Assembly: GCA_900316015.1 (NCBI GenBank)
Contig: ONBG01000030.1
Span: 1 to 42,165 of the forward strand
Direction of reading: 5' to 3'
DNA from: an uncultured Prevotella sp.
GTDB taxonomy: Bacteria > Bacteroidota > Bacteroidia > Bacteroidales > Bacteroidaceae
DNA: 42,165 nt
How positions within the stretch are numbered: position 1 is the first letter of the stretch; each line of letters begins with the position of its first letter. The notes below the pieces were generated by a model, which ran no database searches, was not told the DNA's origin, and saw only the letters and a list, made by a program, of their open reading frames with translations. Shown here one piece after another: positions 11,488 through 18,173 of the stretch. Both the position numbers and the translations under genes were made by a program.

Positions 11488-11688
11488 TTAACTTGGATAG
11501 ATCGCGCTCATTAATGCCCTGAAGACAGAGTCCATGCAGAACACAATTAATGCAATAACGAGGGAAGCAGATAATACAACCACTGCACTGTGAGTAAGTT
11601 GTGCCCATGTAGGCCAAGTAGTCTTATGTGCAAGCTCGTCGTAACAAGCCTTACAATAATTTGCTACTTTTTTAAAAAACTTCTTCAT
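11488..11688 (-). CDS. secE: Preprotein translocase subunit SecE
   Basis: Small essential inner-membrane subunit of SecYEG that clamps SecY. The 66-residue product is the short single-span form. An amphipathic N-terminal stretch contains ELAHKTTWPTW (residues 18-28), the typical SecE signature, and is followed by one hydrophobic helix at about residues 34-57. It lies between tRNA-Trp and nusG, its usual place in Bacteroidales and many other bacteria. Confidence 0.95.
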   Translation of the reverse strand: MKKFFKKVANYCKACYDELAHKTTWPTWAQLTHSAVVVLSASLVIALIVFCMDSVFRALMSAIYPS

Positions 11689-11705
11689 ATTGTATTTTTA
11701 CTTAG

Positions 11706-11778
11706 CACGGGAAGCAGGACTTGAACCCACGACCCTCGGTTTTGGAGACCGATGCTCTACCAACTGAGCTATTCCCGT
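11706..11778 (-). tRNA. tRNA-Trp(CCA)
   Basis: A 73-base cloverleaf read on the minus strand. The acceptor stem ACGGGAA/TTCCCGT, the D arm GCTC/GAGC, the anticodon stem TCGGT/ACCGA with loop CTCCAAA (anticodon CCA) and the T arm with TTCAAGT all pair. The discriminator base is G and the CCA tail is not encoded. It sits between tuf and secE, as in many bacteria. Confidence 0.96.
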
Positions 11779-11779
11779 A

Positions 11780-11811
11780 AAAGGATTCCCGAAACCGCAG
11801 TTGCGGGAATC
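11780..11811 (-). terminator. Hairpin between tuf and tRNA-Trp
   Basis: GATTCCCG (11784-11791) and CGGGAATC (11804-11811) form a perfect stem just after tuf. On the minus strand it is followed by CTTTTA and then immediately by tRNA-Trp. The T run is short, so it could be a weak terminator, an RNA processing signal or both. Its ATTCCCG arm repeats the same seven bases of the tRNA acceptor stem (11771-11777). Confidence 0.5.
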
Positions 11812-11834
11812 TTTATTTAAATTAATCTTTCCGA

Positions 11835-13031
11835 TTACTTCACATCATCCAAGATCTTCGTGATCTGACCAGAACCAACGGTACGACCACCTTCACGGAT
11901 AGCGAAACGCAAGCCTTCATTCAGAGCAACCTTGTAGATCAATTCAACCTCGATCTCAACGTTATCACCAGGCATTACCATTTCAACTCCCTCTGGAAGC
12001 TTTATCTCACCAGTACAGTCCATAGTACGGAGATAGAACTGAGGACGATACTTGTTACCGAATGGAGTGTGACGACCACCTTCTTCTTTCTTCAAAACGT
12101 AGATAGAAGCCTTGAAGTGATCATGAGGAGTAATAGCTCCCGGGTGCACAACAACCATACCACGTTTAACCTCATCCTTGTCGATACCACGGAGCAACAG
12201 TCCTACGTTATCACCAGCTTCACCTTCTGGCAGAGTCTTGCGGAACATTTCAACACCGGTAATAACAGACTTCTTATCCTCTCCAAGACCGAGCAGCTGA
12301 ACTTCGTCACCGATCTTACATTTACCAGTTTCGATACGACCTGTAGCAACAGTACCACGCCCCGTAATTGAGAATACGTCCTCAACAGGCATCAAGAAAG
12401 GCTTATCAACCTCACGAACAGGCTCCTGGATCCATTCGTCAACGGTATCCATTAACTTCATTACTGAGTCAACCCACTTTGGAACACCATTCAGTGCACC
12501 CAGCGCAGAACCTTGAATAATAGGAGTATCTTCTTCGTAACCATACTGCTCCAGAAGTTCACGCAGCTCCATTTCAACAAGCTCGATCATTTCAGGATCG
12601 TCAACAAGGTCACATTTATTCAAGAAAACAACCAAGCGAGGAACGTTTACCTGGCGAGCCAGAAGAACGTGCTCACGCGTCTGTGGCATAGGACCATCAG
12701 TTGCTGCAACTACCAAGATAGCACCATCCATCTGGGCAGCACCAGTAACCATGTTCTTGACATAGTCGGCGTGTCCCGGGCAGTCAACATGAGCGTAGTG
12801 ACGCTTTGCTGTTTCGTACTCGATATGGGCAGTATTAATGGTAATACCACGCTCTTTCTCTTCAGGAGCATTATCAATCTGATCGAAAGACTTAACCTCC
12901 TCGCCTGTACCCAACTTTTCGTGGAGCACTTTGGAGATCGCGGCCGTCAAAGTAGTCTTACCGTGGTCGACATGACCGATTGTACCAATGTTTACATGCG
13001 GTTTGGTACGCTTAAATTCTTCCTTAGCCAT
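11835..13031 (-). CDS. tuf: Elongation factor Tu
   Basis: GTPase that delivers aminoacyl-tRNA to the ribosome. The 398-residue protein is complete. The P-loop GHVDHGKT is at 19-26, the switch I threonine T64 in RGITIN, the switch II DCPGH motif at 83-87 and the NKCD guanine-binding motif at 138-141. Domains 2 and 3 follow. It is placed between a four-tRNA cluster and tRNA-Trp, so it is co-transcribed with tRNAs that it carries. The 80 bases upstream hold no clear separate promoter. Confidence 0.99.
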   Translation of the reverse strand: MAKEEFKRTKPHVNIGTIGHVDHGKTTLTAAISKVLHEKLGTGEEVKSFDQIDNAPEEKERGITINTAHIEYETAKRHYAHVDCPGHADYVKNMVTGAAQMDGAILVVAATDGPMPQTREHVLLARQVNVPRLVVFLNKCDLVDDPEMIELVEMELRELLEQYGYEEDTPIIQGSALGALNGVPKWVDSVMKLMDTVDEWIQEPVREVDKPFLMPVEDVFSITGRGTVATGRIETGKCKIGDEVQLLGLGEDKKSVITGVEMFRKTLPEGEAGDNVGLLLRGIDKDEVKRGMVVVHPGAITPHDHFKASIYVLKKEEGGRHTPFGNKYRPQFYLRTMDCTGEIKLPEGVEMVMPGDNVEIEVELIYKVALNEGLRFAIREGGRTVGSGQITKILDDVK

Positions 13032-13111
13032 AGCTTTACTATTTTATATAATTGAATTAAATTATCGAACTATTCTTGTTTTTCTCCGGTCTTAAAAAAG
13101 TTCCGAAGTAG

Positions 13112-13183
<72 letters not shown>

Positions 13184-13191
13184 ATAGTTGG

Positions 13192-13264
13192 AGCGGAAAA
13201 CGGGACTCAAACCCGCGACCCCCAGCTTGGAAGGCTAGTGCTCTATCAACTGAGCTATTTCCGC
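13192..13264 (-). tRNA. tRNA-Gly(UCC)
   Basis: A 73-base minus-strand cloverleaf with acceptor stem GCGGAAA/TTTCCGC. The anticodon stem CTAGC/GCTGG carries the loop CTTCCAA (anticodon UCC). The T arm is GCGGG/CCCGT with the loop TTTGAGT. The discriminator is T, the usual one for glycine tRNAs, and CCA is not encoded. Only eight bases separate it from tRNA-Thr(GGU). Confidence 0.95.
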
Positions 13265-13338
13265 AAGACAGGCTCTTTCGCATTTGGCTTCACCTCAGTT
13301 CCGACCGGAGCGAAAATGCCTAAAAACTTCTACTGAAG

Positions 13339-13420
13339 TGGGTGGTGATGGATTCGAACCACCGAAGGCATAGCCAGCAGATTTACAGTCTGCCCCATTT
13401 GGCCACTCTGGTAACCACCC
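13339..13420 (-). tRNA. tRNA-Tyr(GUA)
   Basis: An 82-base class II tRNA on the minus strand with the long variable arm typical of tyrosine tRNAs. The acceptor stem is GGGTGGT/ACCACCC, the anticodon is GUA in the loop CTGTAAA, and the T arm contains TTCGAAT. The discriminator is A and CCA is not encoded. It is separated from tRNA-Gly by 74 bases of non-coding spacer. Confidence 0.95.
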
Positions 13421-13473
13421 TTATCTTAACAACCTCGTCTCTTCAATCAGCCAGTCTTCATTCTCATCTTTCG

Positions 13474-13547
13474 AGCCTCTTGTCGGATTCGAACCAACGA
13501 CCCCGAGATTACAAATCACGTGCTCTGGCCAACTGAGCTAAAGAGGC
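13474..13547 (-). tRNA. tRNA-Thr(UGU)
   Basis: First gene of the tRNA-tuf operon. It is a 74-base cloverleaf with acceptor stem GCCTCTT/AAGAGGC and the loop TTTGTAA (anticodon UGU). The T arm is GTTGG/CCGAC with the loop TTCGAAT. The anticodon stem CGTGA/TCTCG has a T-T mismatch at the middle pair (positions 29-41). The discriminator is T and CCA is not encoded. Confidence 0.93.
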
Positions 13548-13553
13548 AATTCC

Positions 13554-13602
13554 TTGCAGCCGTCAGGCTACGTTTTCAGGACGTGTTGTAAAACGGCTGC
13601 AA
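13554..13602 (-). promoter_or_regulatory. Hairpin at the 5' end of the tRNA-tuf operon transcript
   Basis: TTGCAGCCGT (13554-13563) and ACGGCTGCAA (13593-13602) are perfectly complementary over 10 bases, and a smaller ACGT/ACGT pairing lies inside. The distal arm overlaps the -7 promoter element, so the transcript should begin within or just before the stem. This puts a strong hairpin directly at the 5' end, ahead of tRNA-Thr(UGU). It might protect the precursor or guide processing. Confidence 0.5.
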
Positions 13603-13630
13603 AGATACGACTTATTTTTTAATCGCCAAA
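13600..13630 (-). promoter_or_regulatory. Promoter of the tRNA-tuf-secE-nusG-rpl-rpo operon
   Basis: On the minus strand a TTTG -33 box (13627-13630) is followed, after exactly 19 bases, by a perfect -7 box TATCTTTG (13600-13607). This matches the Bacteroidetes housekeeping consensus TTTG, 19-20 bases, TAnnTTTG. It lies about 50 bases upstream of the first tRNA and is the only clear promoter seen before rpoC, so it probably drives the whole block. Confidence 0.8.
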
Positions 13631-13647
13631 ACTTTTTCGCCATTTTT

Positions 13648-13947
13648 TTAGCGATCACGCATTTTTTCTTTGAATTTCGTCAATTGTACCTTTAGGCTGT
13701 CAACGCATTGGTCAATGCTCTCCTCAAAGGTATCACATGTCTTTTCCACAAACAACGTGTTTCCCGGAACCATGACCGATATGCTGGCTTCTTTATTTAA
13801 AGCTGTAGCTGGTTTGACGACTTTTAATTGCACCTCTACTTTCTGAATGTCTTCATAAGATTTTTCCAACTTGGCGACTTTCTTTTCGATAAACGCCTGT
13901 AACTTCTCGGTAGCGTCGAAATGGATCGACTGAATCTTAATTTCCAT
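13648..13947 (-). CDS. hpf: Ribosome hibernation promoting factor (HPF/RaiA family, short form)
   Basis: Binds the 30S decoding region and keeps idle ribosomes inactive. The 99-residue protein covers the whole beta-alpha-beta-beta-beta-alpha fold of the family (start MEIKIQSIHFDAT, then LEKSYEDIQKVEVQLKV). It lacks the C-terminal dimerisation domain of long HPF, so it is the short type. It begins 21 bases after xerC. It has a perfect AGGAGGT four bases before the ATG, which is exceptional among the genes here. Downstream lies the promoter of the tRNA-tuf operon. Confidence 0.93.
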   Translation of the reverse strand: MEIKIQSIHFDATEKLQAFIEKKVAKLEKSYEDIQKVEVQLKVVKPATALNKEASISVMVPGNTLFVEKTCDTFEESIDQCVDSLKVQLTKFKEKMRDR

Positions 13948-13958
13948 AGTTACCTCCT
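13948..13958 (-). promoter_or_regulatory. Strong Shine-Dalgarno site of hpf
   Basis: AGGAGGT (minus strand, 13952-13958) followed by AACT and the hpf ATG. It is a full-length match to the 16S anti-Shine-Dalgarno at workable spacing. The other starts inspected in this window, including rpsU, mdh, tuf and susC, have A-rich leaders with at most weak matches. Bacteroidetes ribosomes are known to hide the anti-Shine-Dalgarno end with bS21, bS18 and bS6, which makes this site worth noting. Confidence 0.8.
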
Positions 13959-13968
13959 GTTTTAAAGG

Positions 13969-14850
13969 TTAAGCCCTTGGATGGGCATTCGTATATACTC
14001 GCTTCAACTGCTCAAATGTCGTATGGGTATAGATCTCCGTCGTAGACAGGCTCTCATGCCCGAGCAGTTTTTTCACACTTTCAAGACCTGCATTGTGATT
14101 CAGCATGACGGTAGCGAAAGTATGCCTCAGCACGTGTGGCGTGCGTTTCTTCAGGGTACATACCCGCGAGAGATTCTTCCTCACCTCGTATCTCACCTGA
14201 TTGCCATGCATCCGATCTCCATTTTTGGCTAGGAACAATGCCTCAGATTTCTTGACCACGCTCTTGTCGCGCAATGCCATATAGTCCTTTAACGCATGGG
14301 CAAGCTCTTCACCGAAGGGAATGATCCTCTGTTTATTCCTCTTACCGGTTACCTTTAACTGTCGGTTTTCGAAATCCACGGCAGCATCATCTAACCCCGT
14401 CAGCTCCGAGAGGCGAATTCCAGTCTCATAGAATGTAAGAAGAATGGTACGCGCACGCACATCTTTGTATTCGGCTCCCCACATTCCAAGATCCAAGAGC
14501 TCGTCCATTTCAGACTCTTTTAGGAACTGGGGAAGGGGTCTGCTTTCCTTGGGACCTTTGATGCCATGCACCGGATCCTTCTCTACTTTATGATGAATGA
14601 GGGCAAAGCGATAAAAGGAACGCAAAGCACTTAGTCTCCGATTAATCGAAGTGGCATTGTTTCCCTTATCCATCATACTCTCCATCCAGTCACGGATGAT
14701 ATCAGAGTCAACCGACTCCCACGAGAGCTGATTATCTAAATTTTTGAAGTACGACTCAAAAGCCCGTAGGTCGTCGCCGTAGCTTTTCACTGTCAGTTCA
14801 GAACGGTTAAGTTCATACTGCAAGTAGTTCAAAAATTCCTCTATCATCAT
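13969..14850 (-). CDS. xerC: Tyrosine recombinase XerC-like
   Basis: Site-specific recombinase that resolves chromosome dimers at dif together with a partner XerD. The 293-residue protein has an N-terminal SAM-like core-binding domain (about 1-90) and a catalytic domain with all expected residues: R146 (ETGIRLSEL), K170, H239 and R242 (HVLRHTFAT), H265 (LLGHES) and the nucleophile Y274 (TEIYTH). Its place between rpsU and hpf is conserved in Bacteroidales, which argues for a housekeeping XerC rather than a mobile-element integrase. It may have its own promoter at 14884-14915. Confidence 0.93.
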   Translation of the reverse strand: MMIEEFLNYLQYELNRSELTVKSYGDDLRAFESYFKNLDNQLSWESVDSDIIRDWMESMMDKGNNATSINRRLSALRSFYRFALIHHKVEKDPVHGIKGPKESRPLPQFLKESEMDELLDLGMWGAEYKDVRARTILLTFYETGIRLSELTGLDDAAVDFENRQLKVTGKRNKQRIIPFGEELAHALKDYMALRDKSVVKKSEALFLAKNGDRMHGNQVRYEVRKNLSRVCTLKKRTPHVLRHTFATVMLNHNAGLESVKKLLGHESLSTTEIYTHTTFEQLKRVYTNAHPRA

Positions 14851-14883
14851 ATCACGCCGCTTACTTCAACAACATTTCGGCAA

Positions 14884-14915
14884 CGAATATACGGAAATTA
14901 ATTGAAACCACCAAA
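14884..14915 (-). promoter_or_regulatory. Candidate promoter of xerC-hpf
   Basis: On the minus strand TTTG (14912-14915), then 20 bases, then TATATTCG (14884-14891), one base off the TAnnTTTG consensus. It lies in the 81-base gap between rpsU and xerC. No intrinsic terminator was seen after rpsU, so read-through from rpsU is also possible. Confidence 0.5.
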
Positions 14916-14931
14916 TTTTCGGAGGGATTTT

Positions 14932-15123
14932 TTATTCCTCCTCTGCGCGCAGCTTCTGTACGTAGATAGCATGCTCCATCTTGAGTCTCTTCAAAACAGA
15001 TGGTTTGTCATATTGCTGACGAGCACGGAGCTCCTTTACGACACCTGTTTTTTCAAATTTTCTCTTGAACTTCTTCAAAGCTCTTTCGATGTTTTCGCCA
15101 TCTTTTACTGGTACAATAATCAT
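14932..15123 (-). CDS. rpsU: 30S ribosomal protein S21 (bS21)
   Basis: Small basic protein of the 30S platform, close to the 3' end of 16S rRNA. In Bacteroidetes it helps to sequester the anti-Shine-Dalgarno sequence. The 63-residue product has the family core VKDGENIERALKKFKRKFEKTG and the LRARQQYDKPSVLKR helix. The leader is A-rich without a Shine-Dalgarno match. It is divergent from the lysO pair and upstream of xerC and hpf in the same direction. Confidence 0.97.
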   Translation of the reverse strand: MIIVPVKDGENIERALKKFKRKFEKTGVVKELRARQQYDKPSVLKRLKMEHAIYVQKLRAEEE

Positions 15124-15187
15124 TGTTTTTGTTTTTTATTTTATATTAAACATATTTGCTTTGGGCATATAGCCCATTTAGCGGGTG

Positions 15188-15219
15188 CAAAATTACTACT
15201 TATTTGGGAAACAAACAAG
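15188..15219 (-). promoter_or_regulatory. Promoter of rpsU
   Basis: A consensus -7 box TAATTTTG (minus strand, 15188-15195) lies 65 bases upstream of rpsU. The -33 box is less clear: CTTG at 15216-15219 has the right 20-base spacing, while a perfect TTTG at 15212-15215 has only 16. The rest of the 212-base divergent gap up to the lysO pair shows no plus-strand consensus promoter. Confidence 0.6.
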
Positions 15220-15335
15220 TTTTTGAACGCATTTTCATTCAATTGTGCACAAATTATGTATCCAGCCCCCTCTTTTTCGCAATAAACTGCATCCCCTGAC
15301 CGTTATATATCTCAAAAAGTGACCAACTAACTAAT

Positions 15336-15617
15336 ATGCTGAAGATTGTCCTTGTCATGCTTTGTGGGATGGGAGCCGGTTATTTACTCCGGAAGCGTTC
15401 CCTAAAGATCGTTCCGAGTCTGATCTCGGTACTCATCTGGGTATTGCTATTTCTATTAGGTACGGAAGTTGGAGGCGACAAGAGGCTCATCCATAGTTTG
15501 AGTACGCTGGGTCTCGAGGCACTAGTCCTGTCAGTAGGCGGCGTCTGCGGAAGTGTTCTACTGGCATGGATCCTTTGGAAAAATATCAAACACGAGACAA
15601 AGAGCCATGACAGGTAG
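15336..15617 (+). CDS. LysO-type lysine exporter, N-terminal part
   Basis: The 93-residue membrane protein corresponds to the N-terminal third of the LysO (YbjE, formerly DUF340) family of L-lysine exporters. It has three hydrophobic segments (about 1-17, 25-42 and 59-80) and the family-like motif LGTEVGGDKRL. In E. coli LysO is a single protein of about 300 residues; here 93 plus 200 residues give the same total in two chains. Its last 11 bases overlap the start of the next gene, so translation is probably coupled. Inference: the two chains assemble into one transporter. Confidence 0.75.
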   Translation: MLKIVLVMLCGMGAGYLLRKRSLKIVPSLISVLIWVLLFLLGTEVGGDKRLIHSLSTLGLEALVLSVGGVCGSVLLAWILWKNIKHETKSHDR

Positions 15618-16209
15618 CGTAATCATCATCATCTTTTTCATCATAGGCATTATCTCCGGGTTATTGGAACTCGTACCGGAGGGATGGATAGGCAATAACC
15701 TGAGCTATTACGCACTGTGCGCGCTCATGTTTTGTGTAGGAATGACGATCGGCAGTGATCGCAAGACCTTAGGCAGCCTCCGGCAATTGAATCCCAAGTT
15801 GATATTGCTCCCCGTTCTTACGATATTGGGAACTCTCGCAGGCTGCATGGCTGTCAGCTTGATTTTACCTCACTGGGACTGGGCAAGTTGTCTCGCCATA
15901 GGTTCCGGGATGGGATACTATTCTCTTTCTTCCATCTTCATCACGCAAATGAAGGGGGCAGAGTTGGGCACGATTGCTCTTCTTGCTAACATCATCCGCG
16001 AAGTGATCACGCTTTTATTCGCGCCATGGATTGCCAAATATTTTGGTCCGTTGGCTTCTATCTCCGTAGGAGGAGCAACCTCAATGGACACGACCTTGCC
16101 CGTGATCACTCATGCAGCAGGACCTCAATATTCGGTGATCTCCATCTTCCACGGTTTCCTTTGTGATTTCAGCGTACCTTTTCTCGTGACCTTTTTCTGT
16201 TCCTTATGA
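15607..16209 (+). CDS. lysO: LysO-type lysine exporter, C-terminal part
   Basis: The 200-residue multi-spanning membrane protein matches the C-terminal two thirds of the lysine exporter family. Motifs include CVGMTIGSDRKTL, a GSGMGYYSLSS loop, LGTIALLANIIREV and GGATSMDTTLPVI, all typical of LysO. I chose the ATG at 15607, inside the end of the preceding gene, because the upstream extension is not hydrophobic in the expected way and lies wholly within that gene. Its TGA stop shares the palindrome TGATCA with the stop of the convergent aminopeptidase. Confidence 0.85.
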   Translation: MTGSVIIIIFFIIGIISGLLELVPEGWIGNNLSYYALCALMFCVGMTIGSDRKTLGSLRQLNPKLILLPVLTILGTLAGCMAVSLILPHWDWASCLAIGSGMGYYSLSSIFITQMKGAELGTIALLANIIREVITLLFAPWIAKYFGPLASISVGGATSMDTTLPVITHAAGPQYSVISIFHGFLCDFSVPFLVTFFCSL

Positions 16210-17994
16210 TCAAATAGGGCGAGTAGCCTCCTTCAGCCAGTCCTGCTCATCAGGAGAAAGATGAGGAGCAAGTTCTCGATATACCCAGGAATGGTATTGG
16301 TTTAACCATTCGATTTCCACCTGGGAAAGGAGGCTTCTATCTATCGGAGTGGTATCAATCGGGCACAAGGTCAATGGGGTCATTTGCAAGAACTTTCCAA
16401 ACTCAGTTTCCAGGTAGGGCTCAATCAAAAGTACATTCTCTATTCTCACTCCAAACTTGCCTGCCAAGTAAATACCTGGCTCGTCTGTAACTGTCATGCC
16501 GCTCCGCAATGGGGTTGGATAATATTCCATCCGAATTTGGTGAGGACCCTCGTGGACGTTCAAATAGGACCCTACTCCATGACCTGTCCCATGAAGGAAA
16601 TTAAGTCCCTCACGCCATAGGCACTCACGACCCGCTGCATCAAGCTGCGTACCACAAGCCCCGTCAGGGAACTTGACCAACTCAAATTGGATATGCGACT
16701 TCAGGACCAACGTGTAGATATGCTTCATTTCTTCTGTGATCGGTCCTAAGGCAATGGTTCTTGTCAGGTCAGTCGTGCCGTCCTGATACTGGGCGCCGCT
16801 ATCAATCAAGATAAGCCCTTCAGGACTCACGGGGACATCTGTCTCTGGAGTTGCCTCATAATGCACGACTGCACTATGTTCTTGATAGCCTGCAATCGTA
16901 TCAAAGGATATATCGCGGAAGAGGGGTTGCTCTGAACGAAGACCTGTCAACTTTCGGTCTAACGATATCTCTGTCTGTCCTCCAGCTTCGACAGCAGGCT
17001 TCAGCCACTTGAGGAACTTTACCATGGCGATGCCATCTTTCAGCATGGCATTCCTAAAGCCACGTATCTCCGTCTCGTTCTTATGGGATTTCATCTCCGG
17101 AATAGGGGATTGGGCACGGACGACCTCACGCGTTGGGGTATGGAACAAGGTATAATTGATCTCGTTGGGATCCAATTGTATGTTGTACTCAAAATAATCC
17201 TTCAACCCTTGTCGCACGTTTTCGTAATCATCGACTGCGATATGCTCCTCTTCCAAGTAAGCAGATACTTCTGGGGTGAGCTTCACATTATTAATATAAA
17301 GGGTTGCTGCATCAGAACTAATAAGGAGATAGGCCACAAAGACAGGATTGCAGTGGACATCCGTCCCCCTCAAGTTCAGCGTCCATGCGATATCATCAAG
17401 TGCTGCGACCAAGATACCATCAGCATGGTTCTCCCGAAGTGCCTGACGAATACGAGACAATTTACTCTGAGTCGGTTCCCCAGCATATTCCAACGGTTGC
17501 AGTTCTACCTTATTCAATGGAATGACGGGACGATCCTTCCAAATGAGTCGAAGAGGGTCAAGATTGGTCCGGACTGTTATGCCAGCCGACTCTCTCAACT
17601 CCTTGATCATATTTTCCACAAAAGCATTGGAGCTGACCATTCCATCCACTCCCACTTCCGGGCTTTGGACGCCATCAAGTTCCTTTGCTAACCACTGGGT
17701 AATCGACGGAGTCCCGGGCATTTTCATTTTCATCAACTGATATTCTGTTCCTTTCAACTGTTCTGCAGCAGCAAGAAAGTATCGGGAATCTGTCCACAGC
17801 GCGGCACTCGTCATCGTGATGACAGCCGTGCCAGCGGAGCCATTAAATCCTGAGATCCACTCACGGCCTTTCCAATGGTCACAAACATATTCACTATGAT
17901 GTGGATCTGTACTGGGAAAGACAAATGCCGATAGTTTTTCCCGCCTCATCAACTCACGCAGTTGCTCTATTCTGGTATTAATCACGTTATTCAT
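16210..17994 (-). CDS. Xaa-Pro aminopeptidase, M24B family (aminopeptidase P)
   Basis: Cytosolic dinuclear-metal peptidase that removes an N-terminal residue preceding proline. The 594-residue protein has the three-domain layout of the long form related to eukaryotic XPNPEP1: two creatinase-like N-terminal domains (about 8-150 and 160-300) and a pita-bread catalytic domain (about 310-540). The metal ligands are D398, D409, H472, E505 and E519, with the spacing of the human enzyme, and the HGTGHGVG motif is intact. No signal peptide was seen. It has its own consensus promoter (18020-18051). Confidence 0.93.
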   Translation of the reverse strand: MNNVINTRIEQLRELMRREKLSAFVFPSTDPHHSEYVCDHWKGREWISGFNGSAGTAVITMTSAALWTDSRYFLAAAEQLKGTEYQLMKMKMPGTPSITQWLAKELDGVQSPEVGVDGMVSSNAFVENMIKELRESAGITVRTNLDPLRLIWKDRPVIPLNKVELQPLEYAGEPTQSKLSRIRQALRENHADGILVAALDDIAWTLNLRGTDVHCNPVFVAYLLISSDAATLYINNVKLTPEVSAYLEEEHIAVDDYENVRQGLKDYFEYNIQLDPNEINYTLFHTPTREVVRAQSPIPEMKSHKNETEIRGFRNAMLKDGIAMVKFLKWLKPAVEAGGQTEISLDRKLTGLRSEQPLFRDISFDTIAGYQEHSAVVHYEATPETDVPVSPEGLILIDSGAQYQDGTTDLTRTIALGPITEEMKHIYTLVLKSHIQFELVKFPDGACGTQLDAAGRECLWREGLNFLHGTGHGVGSYLNVHEGPHQIRMEYYPTPLRSGMTVTDEPGIYLAGKFGVRIENVLLIEPYLETEFGKFLQMTPLTLCPIDTTPIDRSLLSQVEIEWLNQYHSWVYRELAPHLSPDEQDWLKEATRPI

Positions 17995-18019
17995 AATCGG
18001 TTTTGTAAAATAGACATGG

Positions 18020-18051
18020 CAAAGATAGAATTTTTTAAGAATAATAACAAA
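18020..18051 (-). promoter_or_regulatory. Promoter of the Xaa-Pro aminopeptidase gene
   Basis: Minus-strand TTTG (18048-18051), 20 bases, TATCTTTG (18020-18027): both boxes match the Bacteroidetes consensus. It lies 26 bases upstream of the ATG, so the leader is short. Confidence 0.75.
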
Positions 18052-18068
18052 TTAAAAACTAAATAAAT

Positions 18069-18099
18069 ACTGAATATAGATCTTTTTTTATTAATTTTG
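18069..18099 (+). promoter_or_regulatory. Promoter of mdh
   Basis: A consensus -7 box TAATTTTG (18092-18099) is preceded, 19 bases upstream, by a weak ACTG in the -33 position. It gives a leader of about 65 bases before the mdh ATG. It is divergent from the aminopeptidase promoter. Confidence 0.6.
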
Positions 18100-18173
18100 C
18101 GCGTGTAAAGACAGGTGGCTCGAATCTACCGCTTTGAGATCGAAAGATTTTAAACTTTAAATAATTTATATTT

